64,000 bases of DNA, taken from Armatimonas rosea (GTDB lineage Bacteria; Armatimonadota; Armatimonadia; Armatimonadales; Armatimonadaceae). The stretch covers positions 186,001 through 250,000 of the forward strand of contig NZ_JACHGW010000002.1 of the NCBI RefSeq assembly GCF_014202505.1, in the 5' to 3' direction. How positions within the stretch are numbered: position 1 is the stretch's first letter; each line of letters opens with the position of its first letter. The notes beneath the pieces were generated by a model. That model was not told where the DNA came from, made no database searches, and saw only the letters and a program-made list of their open reading frames with translations. This document shows, piece by piece, positions 32,773 through 41,270 of the stretch. Both the position numbers and the translations under genes were made by a program.

Positions 32773-34122
32773 CTAGCTTGCTTTTCTGGTTAGCAGGCCC
32801 CAGAGCAGGAGCAGGATCGCGACCGTCATCGTGACCACGGCCAGACCGCCCAGGAGGTTGGAGAGCCGGCTGTTGCGCCGTTCTCCGACAATCTTGGGGT
32901 TGTTGCAGATGCGCATCAGCAGGACGATTAGCGGCGGCGCGACCGCTCCATTGAGCACGGCGGCGTAGAGGAGTGCCTTGACGGGGCTGACACCGGGAAT
33001 GAAGTTTAGGAGATACCCTAGGACAATCACCGCAGCGATGGTGAGGTAGAACCCCCGGGCGCGGCTGAAGCGCCGGTAGAGCCCGTAGCGCCACCCGAAG
33101 GTCTCTGAGAGCGCGTAGGCCGCCGAGCCCGCCAGGGTGGGAATCCCAAGCAGGCCCGCGCCGAGGATGCCGATCGTGAAGAGCCAGTACGCCGACTTGC
33201 CCAGCGGCAGGAGCGCTCGGGCGGCGTCTTGAGCCGTATTGATATCGGTCTGGCCCTTGGCATGGAGGGTCGCGGCGGTGCAGATAATGATGAAGAAGGC
33301 GATCACCTGCGAGATCACCATGCCGGTCACCGTGTCGGCGCGGACGGCACGAATCTCCGCCTCGTTGACCGGGAAGAGCCGGTGTCCGGGCTCGGTCTCA
33401 ACCCCATGTGAGATCTCTTCCTCGACCGTCTCCCCCGCCTGCCAGAAGAAGCAGTAGGGCGAGATCGTGGTTCCGAGGTAGCCCACCACCGCCATGAGAT
33501 AGCCAAACCCGGACTGCCAGCGCGGGAGCACGAGGTTCTGGGCAATCGCGCCCCAGTCGTGCTTGACACCGGGGAGCAGGGCGGTCACGACGTAGGCCAG
33601 GAGCGCCAGGCAGAGCCACTTGAGGTAGCGGACATAGCTCCGGTAGGGAATCGCGATCAGCAAGACAATCGTCCCCAGGGCGATCACGCTCAGCCAGAGC
33701 GTGAACGAGAGCCCAAAGAGCATCTGCGCCGACGCCGCCATGACATTGAGATCGGCCCAGACATTGATGACATTGGCCAGAAAGAGGAGCGCAACGGTCC
33801 CCAGGAGAACCGGGCGGGAGTAGTGCTTCTTGATCACGGCCGCCAGACCCTCGCCGGTGATCGAGCCAATGCGCCCCGCCATCTCCTGCACCGCGATCAC
33901 AAGGGGGATGGTGAAGGGGGCCAGCCAGACCAGGCCATAGCCGAACTGCGCCCCTGCGACCGAGTAGGTACCAATCCCGGAGGGGTCATCGTCGGCGACC
34001 CCCGTGATTAGCCCCGGCCCGAGGTGCTTCCAGAAGGGGGTGTTGGCCGGTACCTCTTCCGGTCCTTCTTGCGCTCCCTGGAGGTCGGCGGTATCGTCGC
34101 TGGCAGCGGATTTGTTTTGCAT
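32773..34122 (-). CDS. NRAMP-family divalent cation transporter with non-canonical metal motifs
   Basis: This membrane transporter of 449 residues has eleven or so hydrophobic helices. The longer frame start at 34452 is rejected because it lies inside the divergent helicase gene. MQNKSAASDD at 34122 is the natural N-terminus. In helix 1 the canonical DPGN motif reads DDDPSGIGTYS (D46-P-S-G49). In helix 6 the canonical MPH reads TTISPYCFFWQ (S221-P-Y223). Loss of the Met suggests a substrate other than Mn/Fe, as in the NRMT-like magnesium clade. A TACAAT box lies 9 bases before the ATG. Confidence 0.87.
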   Translation of the reverse strand: MQNKSAASDDTADLQGAQEGPEEVPANTPFWKHLGPGLITGVADDDPSGIGTYSVAGAQFGYGLVWLAPFTIPLVIAVQEMAGRIGSITGEGLAAVIKKHYSRPVLLGTVALLFLANVINVWADLNVMAASAQMLFGLSFTLWLSVIALGTIVLLIAIPYRSYVRYLKWLCLALLAYVVTALLPGVKHDWGAIAQNLVLPRWQSGFGYLMAVVGYLGTTISPYCFFWQAGETVEEEISHGVETEPGHRLFPVNEAEIRAVRADTVTGMVISQVIAFFIIICTAATLHAKGQTDINTAQDAARALLPLGKSAYWLFTIGILGAGLLGIPTLAGSAAYALSETFGWRYGLYRRFSRARGFYLTIAAVIVLGYLLNFIPGVSPVKALLYAAVLNGAVAPPLIVLLMRICNNPKIVGERRNSRLSNLLGGLAVVTMTVAILLLLWGLLTRKAS

Positions 34123-34131
34123 CGCTAGCCG

Positions 34132-34137
34132 ATTGTA
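34132..34137 (-). promoter_or_regulatory. -10 box TACAAT for the NRAMP-like gene
   Basis: TACAAT on the minus strand, nine bases before the ATG at 34122. It is one of two divergent boxes in the 70-base gap to the helicase gene. Confidence 0.5.
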
Positions 34138-34181
34138 TCGGGCTTTCCGCGGGAAGGGCGGCAAACGGGCGTTTTTCGGCC

Positions 34182-34187
34182 TACAAT
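34182..34187 (+). promoter_or_regulatory. -10 box TACAAT five bases before the GTG start
   Basis: TACAAT followed by AGCGC and the GTG at 34193. No Shine-Dalgarno fits between them. It supports the GTG as the start and a leaderless transcript. Confidence 0.55.
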
Positions 34188-34192
34188 AGCGC

Positions 34193-37100
34193 GTGACCTC
34201 TGACTGGAGCCGTGCCCGTGCCCATGCCCGCACCGACCGCGAAGCCCTTCCCCCCTCCCTCGATGCCGATGCGCTACTGGAGGCCGCCTTCGCCGCTGCT
34301 GGGCTGGCTGTCAAGCCGCGCCCGCCCCGCGATCCGCTGCTCTTCACCGCCCACGCCGTTCTGGATGTCGAGGCGGCGGCGGTCTGGGTGCGGGACAATG
34401 CGAGCCCGCAAGACCGACGCCTGATCCTGGCGCATGAGCTGGGGCACCTCAAGCTCCACCACAGCCCCGAGGAGTGCCGCTGCGACGAAGGCGACCTGGC
34501 GGAGACTCCCGAGAGTGCCGGCCACGGCTACGGCCCCCGCCAGCGCCGGGAGACCGAGGCCAATGTCTACGCCCGGGAGTTTCTCCTGCCCGCCCCCGAG
34601 GCGCAGCGGCTCTTTCAGGAAGAGAAGCTCGATGCTGCGCAGCTCGCAGAAAAAGTGGGCCTGCCGCTTGCAACCGTGATCGCGCAGCTCACCGCGCCGC
34701 TGGTGCTACCGACCCTGGAGAAGACCCCTGTGGAGAAGAGCCTGGCGGCAGGCCTCGACGAGTCTCAGGAGGCCGCTGCCAAGGCCGACTACGGGCCGCT
34801 GCTGGTGGGGGCGGGGCCAGGCACGGGCAAGACACGCACGCTCACGGCGCGGGTTTTGTTTTTGGTACGGGAGAAGCATGTCCGCCCGGAGAATATCCTC
34901 GCCCTCACTTTTTCCCGTAAGGCCGCCGAGGAGATGCGCGAGCGGATCGCTAGCGAGGATGAGACGATCGCGGCGCGGGCCGCCATCACCACGTTCCACT
35001 CCTACGGCCTGGACCTCTTGCGGCGCCACTGGAAGCTCGCCGGGCTCCCGCCGCGCCCGCTCATGCTCACCGAGGCCGAGGCCTTTGCCCTGCTCGAGCG
35101 CCGGATCGCGTCGCTGGAGCTGGGGCCCCTGCGCTACCTCCACGACCCCGCCTACCCGCTCCCCGAGGCACTCCGCGCAATTGCAAAAGTCAAGGAGAGC
35201 GGGATCACCCCCGAGGAGCTAGCAAGCCGCGCCGAGGCGAGCAGCGATGAGCTCTGGGCCGATATCGCCCGGCTCTATGCTGCCTACGAGGGGCTCCTGC
35301 GCGAGCACGGGGCCCTGGACTTCGCGGACTTGGTCGTGCGGCCCCTGCGCCTCCTGGAGAGCTACTCCGATGTGCTGGCGGGGGAGCGGGCCAAGTGGCG
35401 GCAGGTGCTGGTCGATGAGTACCAGGACATCAACCGCTCCGGGGCGCGGCTGGTACAGCTCCTCACCGGCCCGGATGGAACGGCGCTCTGGGCGGTGGGC
35501 GACCTGCGGCAGGCGATCTATGCGTTTCGTGGGGCCTCGCCCGCCAATGTGGCCCGCTTTGCCGATGACTTCCCCGGGGGGCGGCGCATGGACCTGGCGG
35601 TGAACTACCGGTCGCGGCCCGGCCTTGTCTCGCTCTTTGGGCAGGCCAGCGGCGAGGGCGCGGAGGTCTGGGAGCCACGGCGTGAGGGGCTCGCCTCGAC
35701 CACGCTGGCGATCGCCTCGCACGATGCCGCCCAAGCGGAGGGGATGGCGAGCGCGATGCAGGCCTACGTGGCCGATGGCTACACCTGGAAGGAGCTGGCG
35801 GTGCTCTGCCGCACCCGCTCGCAGGCACGCAACCTCAAGAAGGCGCTGGTGGCGCGGGGCGTCCCGGTCGGGCCCGGCCCCGACGAAGGCGGCCTTCTCA
35901 CCCGCCCCGATATCCGCAAGCTCCTGGCACGGCTCGATGAGCACCCTGAGACGGCGCTGGATGCCTACGACACCCTGATCGAGATGCTCTACGGCGCGGA
36001 GGGGCTGGCACGCACCCTCGCCGAGCCGGAGGCAGTGACGAGCCTGCTGATGCTGGCGCTCAACTTCCGGGAGCGCGAGGCCATCCTGCGCCTCGGGGAG
36101 ACCCGGCCCCTGCGCGCCTTTCTGGAGCACCTGCGCCGCCTCACCCGCCTGGGAACGGCACCGTCGGCACCGGCCAACGAGAGCGAGGATGCGGTGCGCC
36201 TCCTGACGGTCCACGGGGCCAAGGGGCTGGAGTTTCCCGTGGTCTTTGTGCCCAATCTTGCTGTGGGCCGCTTCCCCCCGCGCCCCATGCCCGGCCTACT
36301 CACGCCCCTCCCCGACGATGCCGAGGACGAGACCGAGGCCAAAGAAGAGCCCGGCGCGGTGGCGTCGGATGAAGAGGCGCGGCTGTTCTTTGTCGCCCTG
36401 ACGCGTGCTCGTGACCACCTGGTGCTCTCGCGCGCGGTCAAGCACGGGCGCATGAGCGCGCGGCCCTCGCCCTTGCTGGACTGCCTCGACGATATCAACG
36501 GGGTGGAGACGGTCTTCTGGCGCAGCAGCGATACGTGGGAGGAGCCGCCGGTGCGTGAGCTTCCGGAGACGCGCCCGGAGGTGAAGGCCCCCGATGCCGA
36601 GCTCTACCTGCGCTGCCCCAAGCGCTACGAGCTACAGGTCATCCAGGAGAAGCCCACCGAGAACCCGTCGCCCTACGAGAGCTTCAAGCGCACGGTCTTG
36701 GCTGCGCTCTCGTCGCCCAAGCCCAGCGAGGCGCTCCCGCTGCTCTGGCGCGAGCACGGCCCCGCTGAGAGTGAGCCGTCGTACGCGCTCTACGACAAGC
36801 TGGCGCGGGAGATTGTCGCCAAGAGCGCGCCCGCCTGTCCACCCGGCCAGCGCCCGCTGATGGCGCTTCCTTTAGAGAACGGCACGATCCTGGTCCGCCC
36901 CGACGACTACTCCGACACGTCGCGCCAGGCTGAGCGCCGCACCCTGCGCAAGCCGCCCGCCCCCGATGCCGAAAAGGCCGACCCGGATATTCGTCTCTCG
37001 CTCCTACAAGAGACCTTCGGTCCCGATCAGGTCTTCGTGCGCTTCCTCCAAGATGGCCGCCGCCTGCCGGTCGCAGACCGCCCCCGCATCCGTGAGCGCC

Positions 37101-37234
37101 ACTTGGATGACTACGACCGCGCGCTGCGTGGCATCGCCCTGAAAAACTTCCCTGCCGCCCCCACGGAGCGCGACGAGTGCCCGTCGTGCCCCTACTTCTT
37201 CTCCTGCCCCCGTGACGGCGGCGGCGAGGGCTAG
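34193..37234 (+). CDS. M78 (ImmA/IrrE-type) peptidase fused to UvrD/Rep helicase with an Fe-S, nuclease-dead-like C-terminus
   Basis: This 1013-residue fusion starts at GTG. Residues about 45-165 are an M78 metallopeptidase: HELGHLKLHH (H81, E82, H85) and ETEANVYAREFLLP (E120/E122 as third ligand). Residues about 185-770 are an SF1A helicase: motif I GAGPGTGKTRT (about 206-216), motif Ia ALTFSRKAAEEM, motif II DEYQD (408-412), motif III GDLRQAIYAFRG, motif IV-like VNYRSRPGL, motif V TVHGAKGLEFPVV (about 672-684) and motif VI FVALTRARDHL. Residues about 800-1013 match the RecB/Cas4-like PD-(D/E)XK layout with four Fe-S cysteines (C808 in RCPKRYEL; C996, C999, C1005 in CPSCPYFFSCP). The expected D...DYKTG catalytic residues are not seen. 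IrrE-type proteases cleave XRE-type repressors after DNA damage, so this protein could join damage sensing to derepression. Confidence 0.87.
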   Translation: MTSDWSRARAHARTDREALPPSLDADALLEAAFAAAGLAVKPRPPRDPLLFTAHAVLDVEAAAVWVRDNASPQDRRLILAHELGHLKLHHSPEECRCDEGDLAETPESAGHGYGPRQRRETEANVYAREFLLPAPEAQRLFQEEKLDAAQLAEKVGLPLATVIAQLTAPLVLPTLEKTPVEKSLAAGLDESQEAAAKADYGPLLVGAGPGTGKTRTLTARVLFLVREKHVRPENILALTFSRKAAEEMRERIASEDETIAARAAITTFHSYGLDLLRRHWKLAGLPPRPLMLTEAEAFALLERRIASLELGPLRYLHDPAYPLPEALRAIAKVKESGITPEELASRAEASSDELWADIARLYAAYEGLLREHGALDFADLVVRPLRLLESYSDVLAGERAKWRQVLVDEYQDINRSGARLVQLLTGPDGTALWAVGDLRQAIYAFRGASPANVARFADDFPGGRRMDLAVNYRSRPGLVSLFGQASGEGAEVWEPRREGLASTTLAIASHDAAQAEGMASAMQAYVADGYTWKELAVLCRTRSQARNLKKALVARGVPVGPGPDEGGLLTRPDIRKLLARLDEHPETALDAYDTLIEMLYGAEGLARTLAEPEAVTSLLMLALNFREREAILRLGETRPLRAFLEHLRRLTRLGTAPSAPANESEDAVRLLTVHGAKGLEFPVVFVPNLAVGRFPPRPMPGLLTPLPDDAEDETEAKEEPGAVASDEEARLFFVALTRARDHLVLSRAVKHGRMSARPSPLLDCLDDINGVETVFWRSSDTWEEPPVRELPETRPEVKAPDAELYLRCPKRYELQVIQEKPTENPSPYESFKRTVLAALSSPKPSEALPLLWREHGPAESEPSYALYDKLAREIVAKSAPACPPGQRPLMALPLENGTILVRPDDYSDTSRQAERRTLRKPPAPDAEKADPDIRLSLLQETFGPDQVFVRFLQDGRRLPVADRPRIRERHLDDYDRALRGIALKNFPAAPTERDECPSCPYFFSCPRDGGGEG

Positions 37235-37506
37235 GGGCAACTGCTGAACTTCCAGCAACTGAAGATAAGTCCCCAAGCGATCCAGAGGACGGACATCAGC
37301 AGTAAGTAGAGCATCCCGAATAACAGCCGTTTGAGCCAGCTATCAAGGAGGGCGAGGCAACAGACAAGCCCGACGACGAGAGGAAACCAATAAATGGCAT
37401 CATTGCGGGGATCGAGTAGCTTCCAGCCGTGGCTTGCAAAGAGCCCCAGTGTCCCGAGCCCCAGCGGAGCAAAGAGCGCCCCAAACCCCAGTAGCCACTT
37501 TCTCAT
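37231..37506 (-). CDS. Small membrane protein of unknown function
   Basis: The 91 residues contain about three hydrophobic helices (LLGFGALFAPLGLGTLGLFA, WFPLVVGLVCCLALL, LLFGMLYLLLMSVLWIAWGL). The start overlaps the stop of the upstream membrane-protein gene (ATGA), which supports it as a real coupled gene. The stop shares a CTAG palindrome with the stop of the convergent helicase gene. No family is recognised. Confidence 0.65.
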   Translation of the reverse strand: MRKWLLGFGALFAPLGLGTLGLFASHGWKLLDPRNDAIYWFPLVVGLVCCLALLDSWLKRLLFGMLYLLLMSVLWIAWGLIFSCWKFSSCP

Positions 37507-38822
37507 GACGTAGGTTTACGGCTTGCGTTGCGCCTTTGTTCCCAAGCCAGCCACAGCCAGAGACCAAGCGCGACGAGCAAGTACTCCACTAAGGCGACAA
37601 GCTGAATGCGGCGCTCGGCTTGGTAGGACCAGAGGTCGGGGTACTGGCAGGTGCTCGTGGGTGGGGTGAAGAGGGGCAATGGGGAGCTACCCGTGCTGGG
37701 AAAGTCCGGGAGGAGCCAGAAAATGCGGTGTGAGAGGAGCTGAAGCGCGACCAAGGCGATGAGAAAGCCACGGGGGAGCGCGTGTTTCTCCAAGATCACC
37801 CCGATCAGTGCGTAGACTACCGGCATCGCCCAGTAGACGATGCGCTCCGTGTCCGAGCCACCCACCCAGCCCAGCACGAGAAAGATCCCCAGTGTCCACG
37901 CGAGCACGGGTTGCCCCTTGAGCCACGCTCCTGCCGTGCGCCAGAAGAAGATCGGGAGCACGAGTGCGGGGCCAAAGGCGATAAAGAGGCCGTGCAGATA
38001 GACTGGAAGCGGCTTATTGTAGGCCCACTGCCCGACGGTCCGCGCAAAGCTGTAGCTATCGCTCTGGTGTGCCAGCAGATGGGTCGCGACAATCCCCAGC
38101 CCCCCCGCCAAGAGCGGCAACCAAGCCCGCCCCCGGCTCGCCAGGAGCAGCGCCAGAGGCACCACCACCACACTCTCCCGAAACAGCCCCCCCACAAAGC
38201 AGAGCCCCACAAACCACCAGCTCTGCACTCCCCCGTACACTCCCCCATACACTCCCCCGCCTCGTCCCTCGGCACCCCCTCTCCTCCCGCGGAACGCGGA
38301 ACCAGAGGGAGAGGGGGTCGCAGGGGCCCCACTCGTGGGGTATGCGGGGGGAGTGCCAGTGCCCCAAGGGAGTGCCAACAATCCCCCCAGCAAGAACACG
38401 AAGAGCCACGGGTCGGTGTAGGCGGCGTAGTGCGCGGTGAACCGAAGCGGCGCGTGCCACTGCGTGAGAGAGCCCACCACCAGCGCCAGGCGCAGCCACG
38501 AGCTCGCCACGAAGCGCCGTAGCCAGAACGTCAGCAATACAGTTGATAGTAGGCAGCCGATAAGATTGACGAGCTTGAAGCCGAGCAGGAGCTTGCCGGG
38601 AAAGAGCACCCCGACCAGCACGGGTGTCCCGAGCCGGAACGCAAAGGGACCGATGGCACGGAGTGGCTCGTGCTGAGCCACTTGCTGGGCGAGCTGGTAG
38701 TACGCAACCCCGTCCCATCCCTGGCCGTCGTGGTAGGTCAGCGGCTTCTGGAAGACGAGGCTGAGCCCCGCCACCAGCGCAAAGAGCACTAGGGCAAAAA
38801 ACAGCTCGCTTTTCTTGGTCAC
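37503..38822 (-). CDS. Polytopic membrane protein, possibly a GT-C-type glycosyltransferase
   Basis: I choose the GTG at 38822 (AAGG a few bases upstream), giving 439 residues; the longer frame would run into the divergent ilvA gene. About ten hydrophobic helices are seen. An early acidic loop HDGQGWDGVAYYQLAQQ (about 30-46) is like the first-loop Asp motif of GT-C mannosyl- or glucosyltransferases, and AAYTDPWLFVFLLGGL follows. Identity beyond that is unclear. Residues about 165-205 lie in a loop and are encoded by palindromic repeat C and a 12-base tandem repeat (GVYGGVYGGV). The small membrane gene downstream is coupled. Confidence 0.68.
   Translation of the reverse strand: MTKKSELFFALVLFALVAGLSLVFQKPLTYHDGQGWDGVAYYQLAQQVAQHEPLRAIGPFAFRLGTPVLVGVLFPGKLLLGFKLVNLIGCLLSTVLLTFWLRRFVASSWLRLALVVGSLTQWHAPLRFTAHYAAYTDPWLFVFLLGGLLALPWGTGTPPAYPTSGAPATPSPSGSAFRGRRGGAEGRGGGVYGGVYGGVQSWWFVGLCFVGGLFRESVVVVPLALLLASRGRAWLPLLAGGLGIVATHLLAHQSDSYSFARTVGQWAYNKPLPVYLHGLFIAFGPALVLPIFFWRTAGAWLKGQPVLAWTLGIFLVLGWVGGSDTERIVYWAMPVVYALIGVILEKHALPRGFLIALVALQLLSHRIFWLLPDFPSTGSSPLPLFTPPTSTCQYPDLWSYQAERRIQLVALVEYLLVALGLWLWLAWEQRRNASRKPTS
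38226..38261. repeat. 12-bp tandem repeat, three units, in a membrane-protein gene
   Basis: Units CACTCCCCCGTA, CACTCCCCCATA and CACTCCCCCGCC encode GGVY-type repeats on the minus strand. They lie 12 bases from palindromic element C. Twelve bases keep the frame, so unit number can change without harm. Confidence 0.8.
38274..38318. repeat. Palindromic element C (inside membrane-protein gene)
   Basis: Arms ACCCCCTCTCC at 38274-38284 and its complement at 38308-38318 around a GC-rich centre. It is read in frame on the minus strand as part of a Gly/Arg/Ser-rich loop. It is the fourth palindrome in this window that lies inside a coding sequence. Confidence 0.65.
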
Positions 38823-38842
38823 TCCCTTGTTTTCGGTACAAT
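38815..38842 (+). promoter_or_regulatory. Promoter of ilvA, predicted leaderless
   Basis: TTGGTC at 38815-38820, then 16 bases, then TACAAT at 38837-38842, then 6 bases to the ATG at 38849. The -35 overlaps the first codons of the divergent membrane-protein gene (GTG at 38822), so the two genes share a gap of only 26 bases. Confidence 0.6.
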
Positions 38843-38848
38843 GGGCGC

Positions 38849-40063
38849 ATGGTCTCACCAGAAATGATCCGCCACGCCTACGAGAGCTGCGTGCGGGAGC
38901 GTGTGCGGCGGACGCCGCTCTATACATCGGGGGCGGTCTCGGCCCAGACGGGGTGCGTGGGGCTCCACTTGAAGATGGAGAACCTCCAGGCGACCGGCTC
39001 GTTTAAGATCCGGGGCGCGACTTGGCGGATCGCGACCATGACCGACGACGAGAAGGCGCGGGGGGTGATCGCAGCGTCGGCGGGCAACCATGCCCAGGGA
39101 GTCGCGCTGGCGGCACGCATGGCCGATATCCCCGCGACCATCTTCATGCCGGAGCGGGCGAGTATCGCCAAGGTGAAGGCCACCGAGGGCTACGGCGCGA
39201 CGGTCGTGCTGGAGGGAGCCAACTTCGACGAGGCCGTGGCGGCGGCAAAGGCGCGTGCCCAAGAGACCGGCGCGGTCTTTATCTCGGCCTACGACGACGA
39301 CGACATTATCACGGGGCAGGGCTCGCTGGGGCTGGAGCTCCTCGATGAGCTGCCCGAGCTAGACACGGTGATCATTCCCATCGGCGGCGGCGGGCTGTTC
39401 TCGGGGGTGGCACGGGCGGTGAAGGCCGCGCGACCGAGCTGCCGAATCATCGGGGTGCAGGCTGCGGGGGCCAATGCCGCGGCGCAGTCGTTCCATGCGG
39501 GCAAGCTCGTCCCACGCCTCACCCCCTGCGAGACAATCGCCGATGGGATCGCGATCAAGGCCCCGAGCGAGCGGACCTTTGAGTACATCAAGTCCCTCGC
39601 CGACGATGTGGTGACGGTCAGTGATGAGCGGATTGCGGAGGCGATCTTGCTGCTCCTTACCCGCATGAAGGTCCTGGTCGAGCCATCGGGGGCGGCAGGG
39701 CTCGCGGCGCTCCTCTCGCACCCGGGGCTGGGCGTGGGGCAGACCGCCTGCATCCTCTGCGGCGGCAATATCGACCTCAAGCTCCTCTCGGACCTGATCG
39801 AGCGCGGGATGATCCGCAGTAGCCGCTACTTCCACTTCTTCACATCGTGCCCGGATCGCCCGGGCGGCCTTGCGGCGCTCCTGGACACCATCGCCAAGGC
39901 CGGCGGCAATGTCATGGAGGTGACCCACAACCGCATCAGCGCCGAGATCCCCTACGGCCGCACGGGAGTCGAGATGCTGATCGAGGTACGCGGCGAGGAG
40001 CATATCGCCCGCATTGAAGAGCGCCTCCAGGTCGGCGGCTACCCCGTCCGGCGGCTGGACTGA
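38849..40063 (+). CDS. ilvA: Threonine ammonia-lyase, medium form with C-terminal ACT domain
   Basis: This PLP enzyme deaminates threonine to 2-oxobutanoate, the first step towards isoleucine or threonine breakdown. The 404 residues match the medium form (about 400), with one ACT domain. PLP-binding Lys53 is in ATGSFKIRGA. The phosphate-binding Gly loop is IPIGGGGLFSG (about 176-186), and SAGNHAQGVALAA (about 75-87) is the substrate loop. The ACT domain (about 330-404) begins YFHFFTSCPDRPGGLAALLD and may bind an effector amino acid. It stands alone with a predicted leaderless promoter. Confidence 0.93.
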   Translation: MVSPEMIRHAYESCVRERVRRTPLYTSGAVSAQTGCVGLHLKMENLQATGSFKIRGATWRIATMTDDEKARGVIAASAGNHAQGVALAARMADIPATIFMPERASIAKVKATEGYGATVVLEGANFDEAVAAAKARAQETGAVFISAYDDDDIITGQGSLGLELLDELPELDTVIIPIGGGGLFSGVARAVKAARPSCRIIGVQAAGANAAAQSFHAGKLVPRLTPCETIADGIAIKAPSERTFEYIKSLADDVVTVSDERIAEAILLLLTRMKVLVEPSGAAGLAALLSHPGLGVGQTACILCGGNIDLKLLSDLIERGMIRSSRYFHFFTSCPDRPGGLAALLDTIAKAGGNVMEVTHNRISAEIPYGRTGVEMLIEVRGEEHIARIEERLQVGGYPVRRLD

Positions 40064-40067
40064 GCGC

Positions 40068-41270
40068 CTAGGGCACGCCGGGGGGGAGGGTGAGGCGGTA
40101 GTGCGCTGGCTTTCCTTGGTAGGTTCCCTCCCCGATCACAAAGCGCCCATTGACTCGGCTGGCCGAGAGTAGCTTCCAGCCCGAGCGGCGTGGCACGAGG
40201 GTCTGGAGGTCCAGGTAGCGTCCCGCCTTCCAGAGATACGGGGTAGACTCGCCCGTGAGCTTGCTGGTCATCAGCCCTACCACCTTGCCGTCGTCGTCGA
40301 TATCCTCACAGGAGCTGCAGGTATGTCCCAGAGGCGAGGCGCTCTCCCAGAGAGTCTGTGGCGGCGTGCTCGGCGACAGCCAGATCGCCCCCACCGGGAC
40401 ATCGTCCTTGAGCATGCGGCCCACCAGCATCCGACCCTTGCCAATCCGTAGGGGTGTCGCACTGGACGGCAGCGCAACCGCAGTGGTGGTGTTTCCTGAG
40501 AGCACTTGGTAGCCTGGTGAGCCATCCACCAGCTGCTCTCCTTGGGCGTTTTCATCGAGCACGGAGAGGGGAGAGCGCGGCGGTGAAAGGGACTCCGACG
40601 ATGGCTCGGGCTTGCCATTACGCCAGAGAGTGGGCTGTACCTGGGCTTGCTTGGAGGGCGGCACCCGCTCCTTTTCGCTGTAGCCCCAGGGGCCTTGTGT
40701 GGAGTAGGTACTGCAAGAGGCGGAGGCATACCCAGGAAGCGGGGGGAGCGCGAGCCACTGCCCGTGTCGGTAGAGAACCCCCCAGGTGACTCCGTTGTGG
40801 AGCGAGATAGTGCCGACAAGAGCATCATCGGCGATAACCCCACTTGGGGAAAACGGCTTGAGCCGGAAGCGTGTGGGCGGGAAGACACTCACCGGGGGGA
40901 CGAGGGGCTCGGGTTGGGTGTGGCTGGGCCGCCAGAGCTTCATCTGGTTTTCTATCTTGCCAAGTACCGTCCCATCCTGCGCGAGGCTCAGCATAGCGGA
41001 CTGCGCTGGGACGCTGGGGTTGAGGAGGAGGAGCGGCTCGAGCTGGGCGGGTTGACGTGGAACGAGGCCCCCCCCAAGCACCGCGGTGATACCGCTCACG
41101 GGGAGACCTACCGCAACCAGCACGAGGGCACCCAGTCGCCCGACACGTCTTGCGCGCGCCCGTGGCAGTGCCTGGGTGAGAGCCTCCTGGAGGCGCTGGG
41201 TCTTCTCCGCATCCAGCGTGCTCTCGACATGCCAGAGACGTGCCTGGTGCTCTAGTTCTGTATCCGTCAC
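40068..41270 (-). CDS. Putative transmembrane anti-sigma factor with propeller-like sensor
   Basis: The start overlaps the stop of the ECF sigma gene (ATGA), the usual sigma/anti-sigma arrangement. It has 400 residues. Residues 1-43 are cytoplasmic and helical and would contact the sigma factor, although no ZAS zinc motif is seen. One membrane helix spans about 44-66. The outer part (about 90-400) holds HAF-like repeats (GVIADDALVGTISLHNG, GKVVGLMTSKLTG, NGRFVIGEGTYQG) similar in style to those in the PEP-CTERM protein. I infer a membrane anti-sigma factor with an extracytoplasmic sensor domain. The signal is unknown. Confidence 0.72.
   Translation of the reverse strand: MTDTELEHQARLWHVESTLDAEKTQRLQEALTQALPRARARRVGRLGALVLVAVGLPVSGITAVLGGGLVPRQPAQLEPLLLLNPSVPAQSAMLSLAQDGTVLGKIENQMKLWRPSHTQPEPLVPPVSVFPPTRFRLKPFSPSGVIADDALVGTISLHNGVTWGVLYRHGQWLALPPLPGYASASCSTYSTQGPWGYSEKERVPPSKQAQVQPTLWRNGKPEPSSESLSPPRSPLSVLDENAQGEQLVDGSPGYQVLSGNTTTAVALPSSATPLRIGKGRMLVGRMLKDDVPVGAIWLSPSTPPQTLWESASPLGHTCSSCEDIDDDGKVVGLMTSKLTGESTPYLWKAGRYLDLQTLVPRRSGWKLLSASRVNGRFVIGEGTYQGKPAHYRLTLPPGVP

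Noticed and set aside
34706-36214. Long minus-strand frames opposite the helicase domain
   Set aside because: They are shadows of the SF1A motifs and show Arg/Ala/Gly-rich composition without any recognisable domain.
38823-38927. Longer N-terminus of the membrane protein, up to 38927
   Set aside because: The extra 35 residues are antisense to the conserved start of threonine ammonia-lyase and contain no hydrophobic leader. GTG 38822 fits better.
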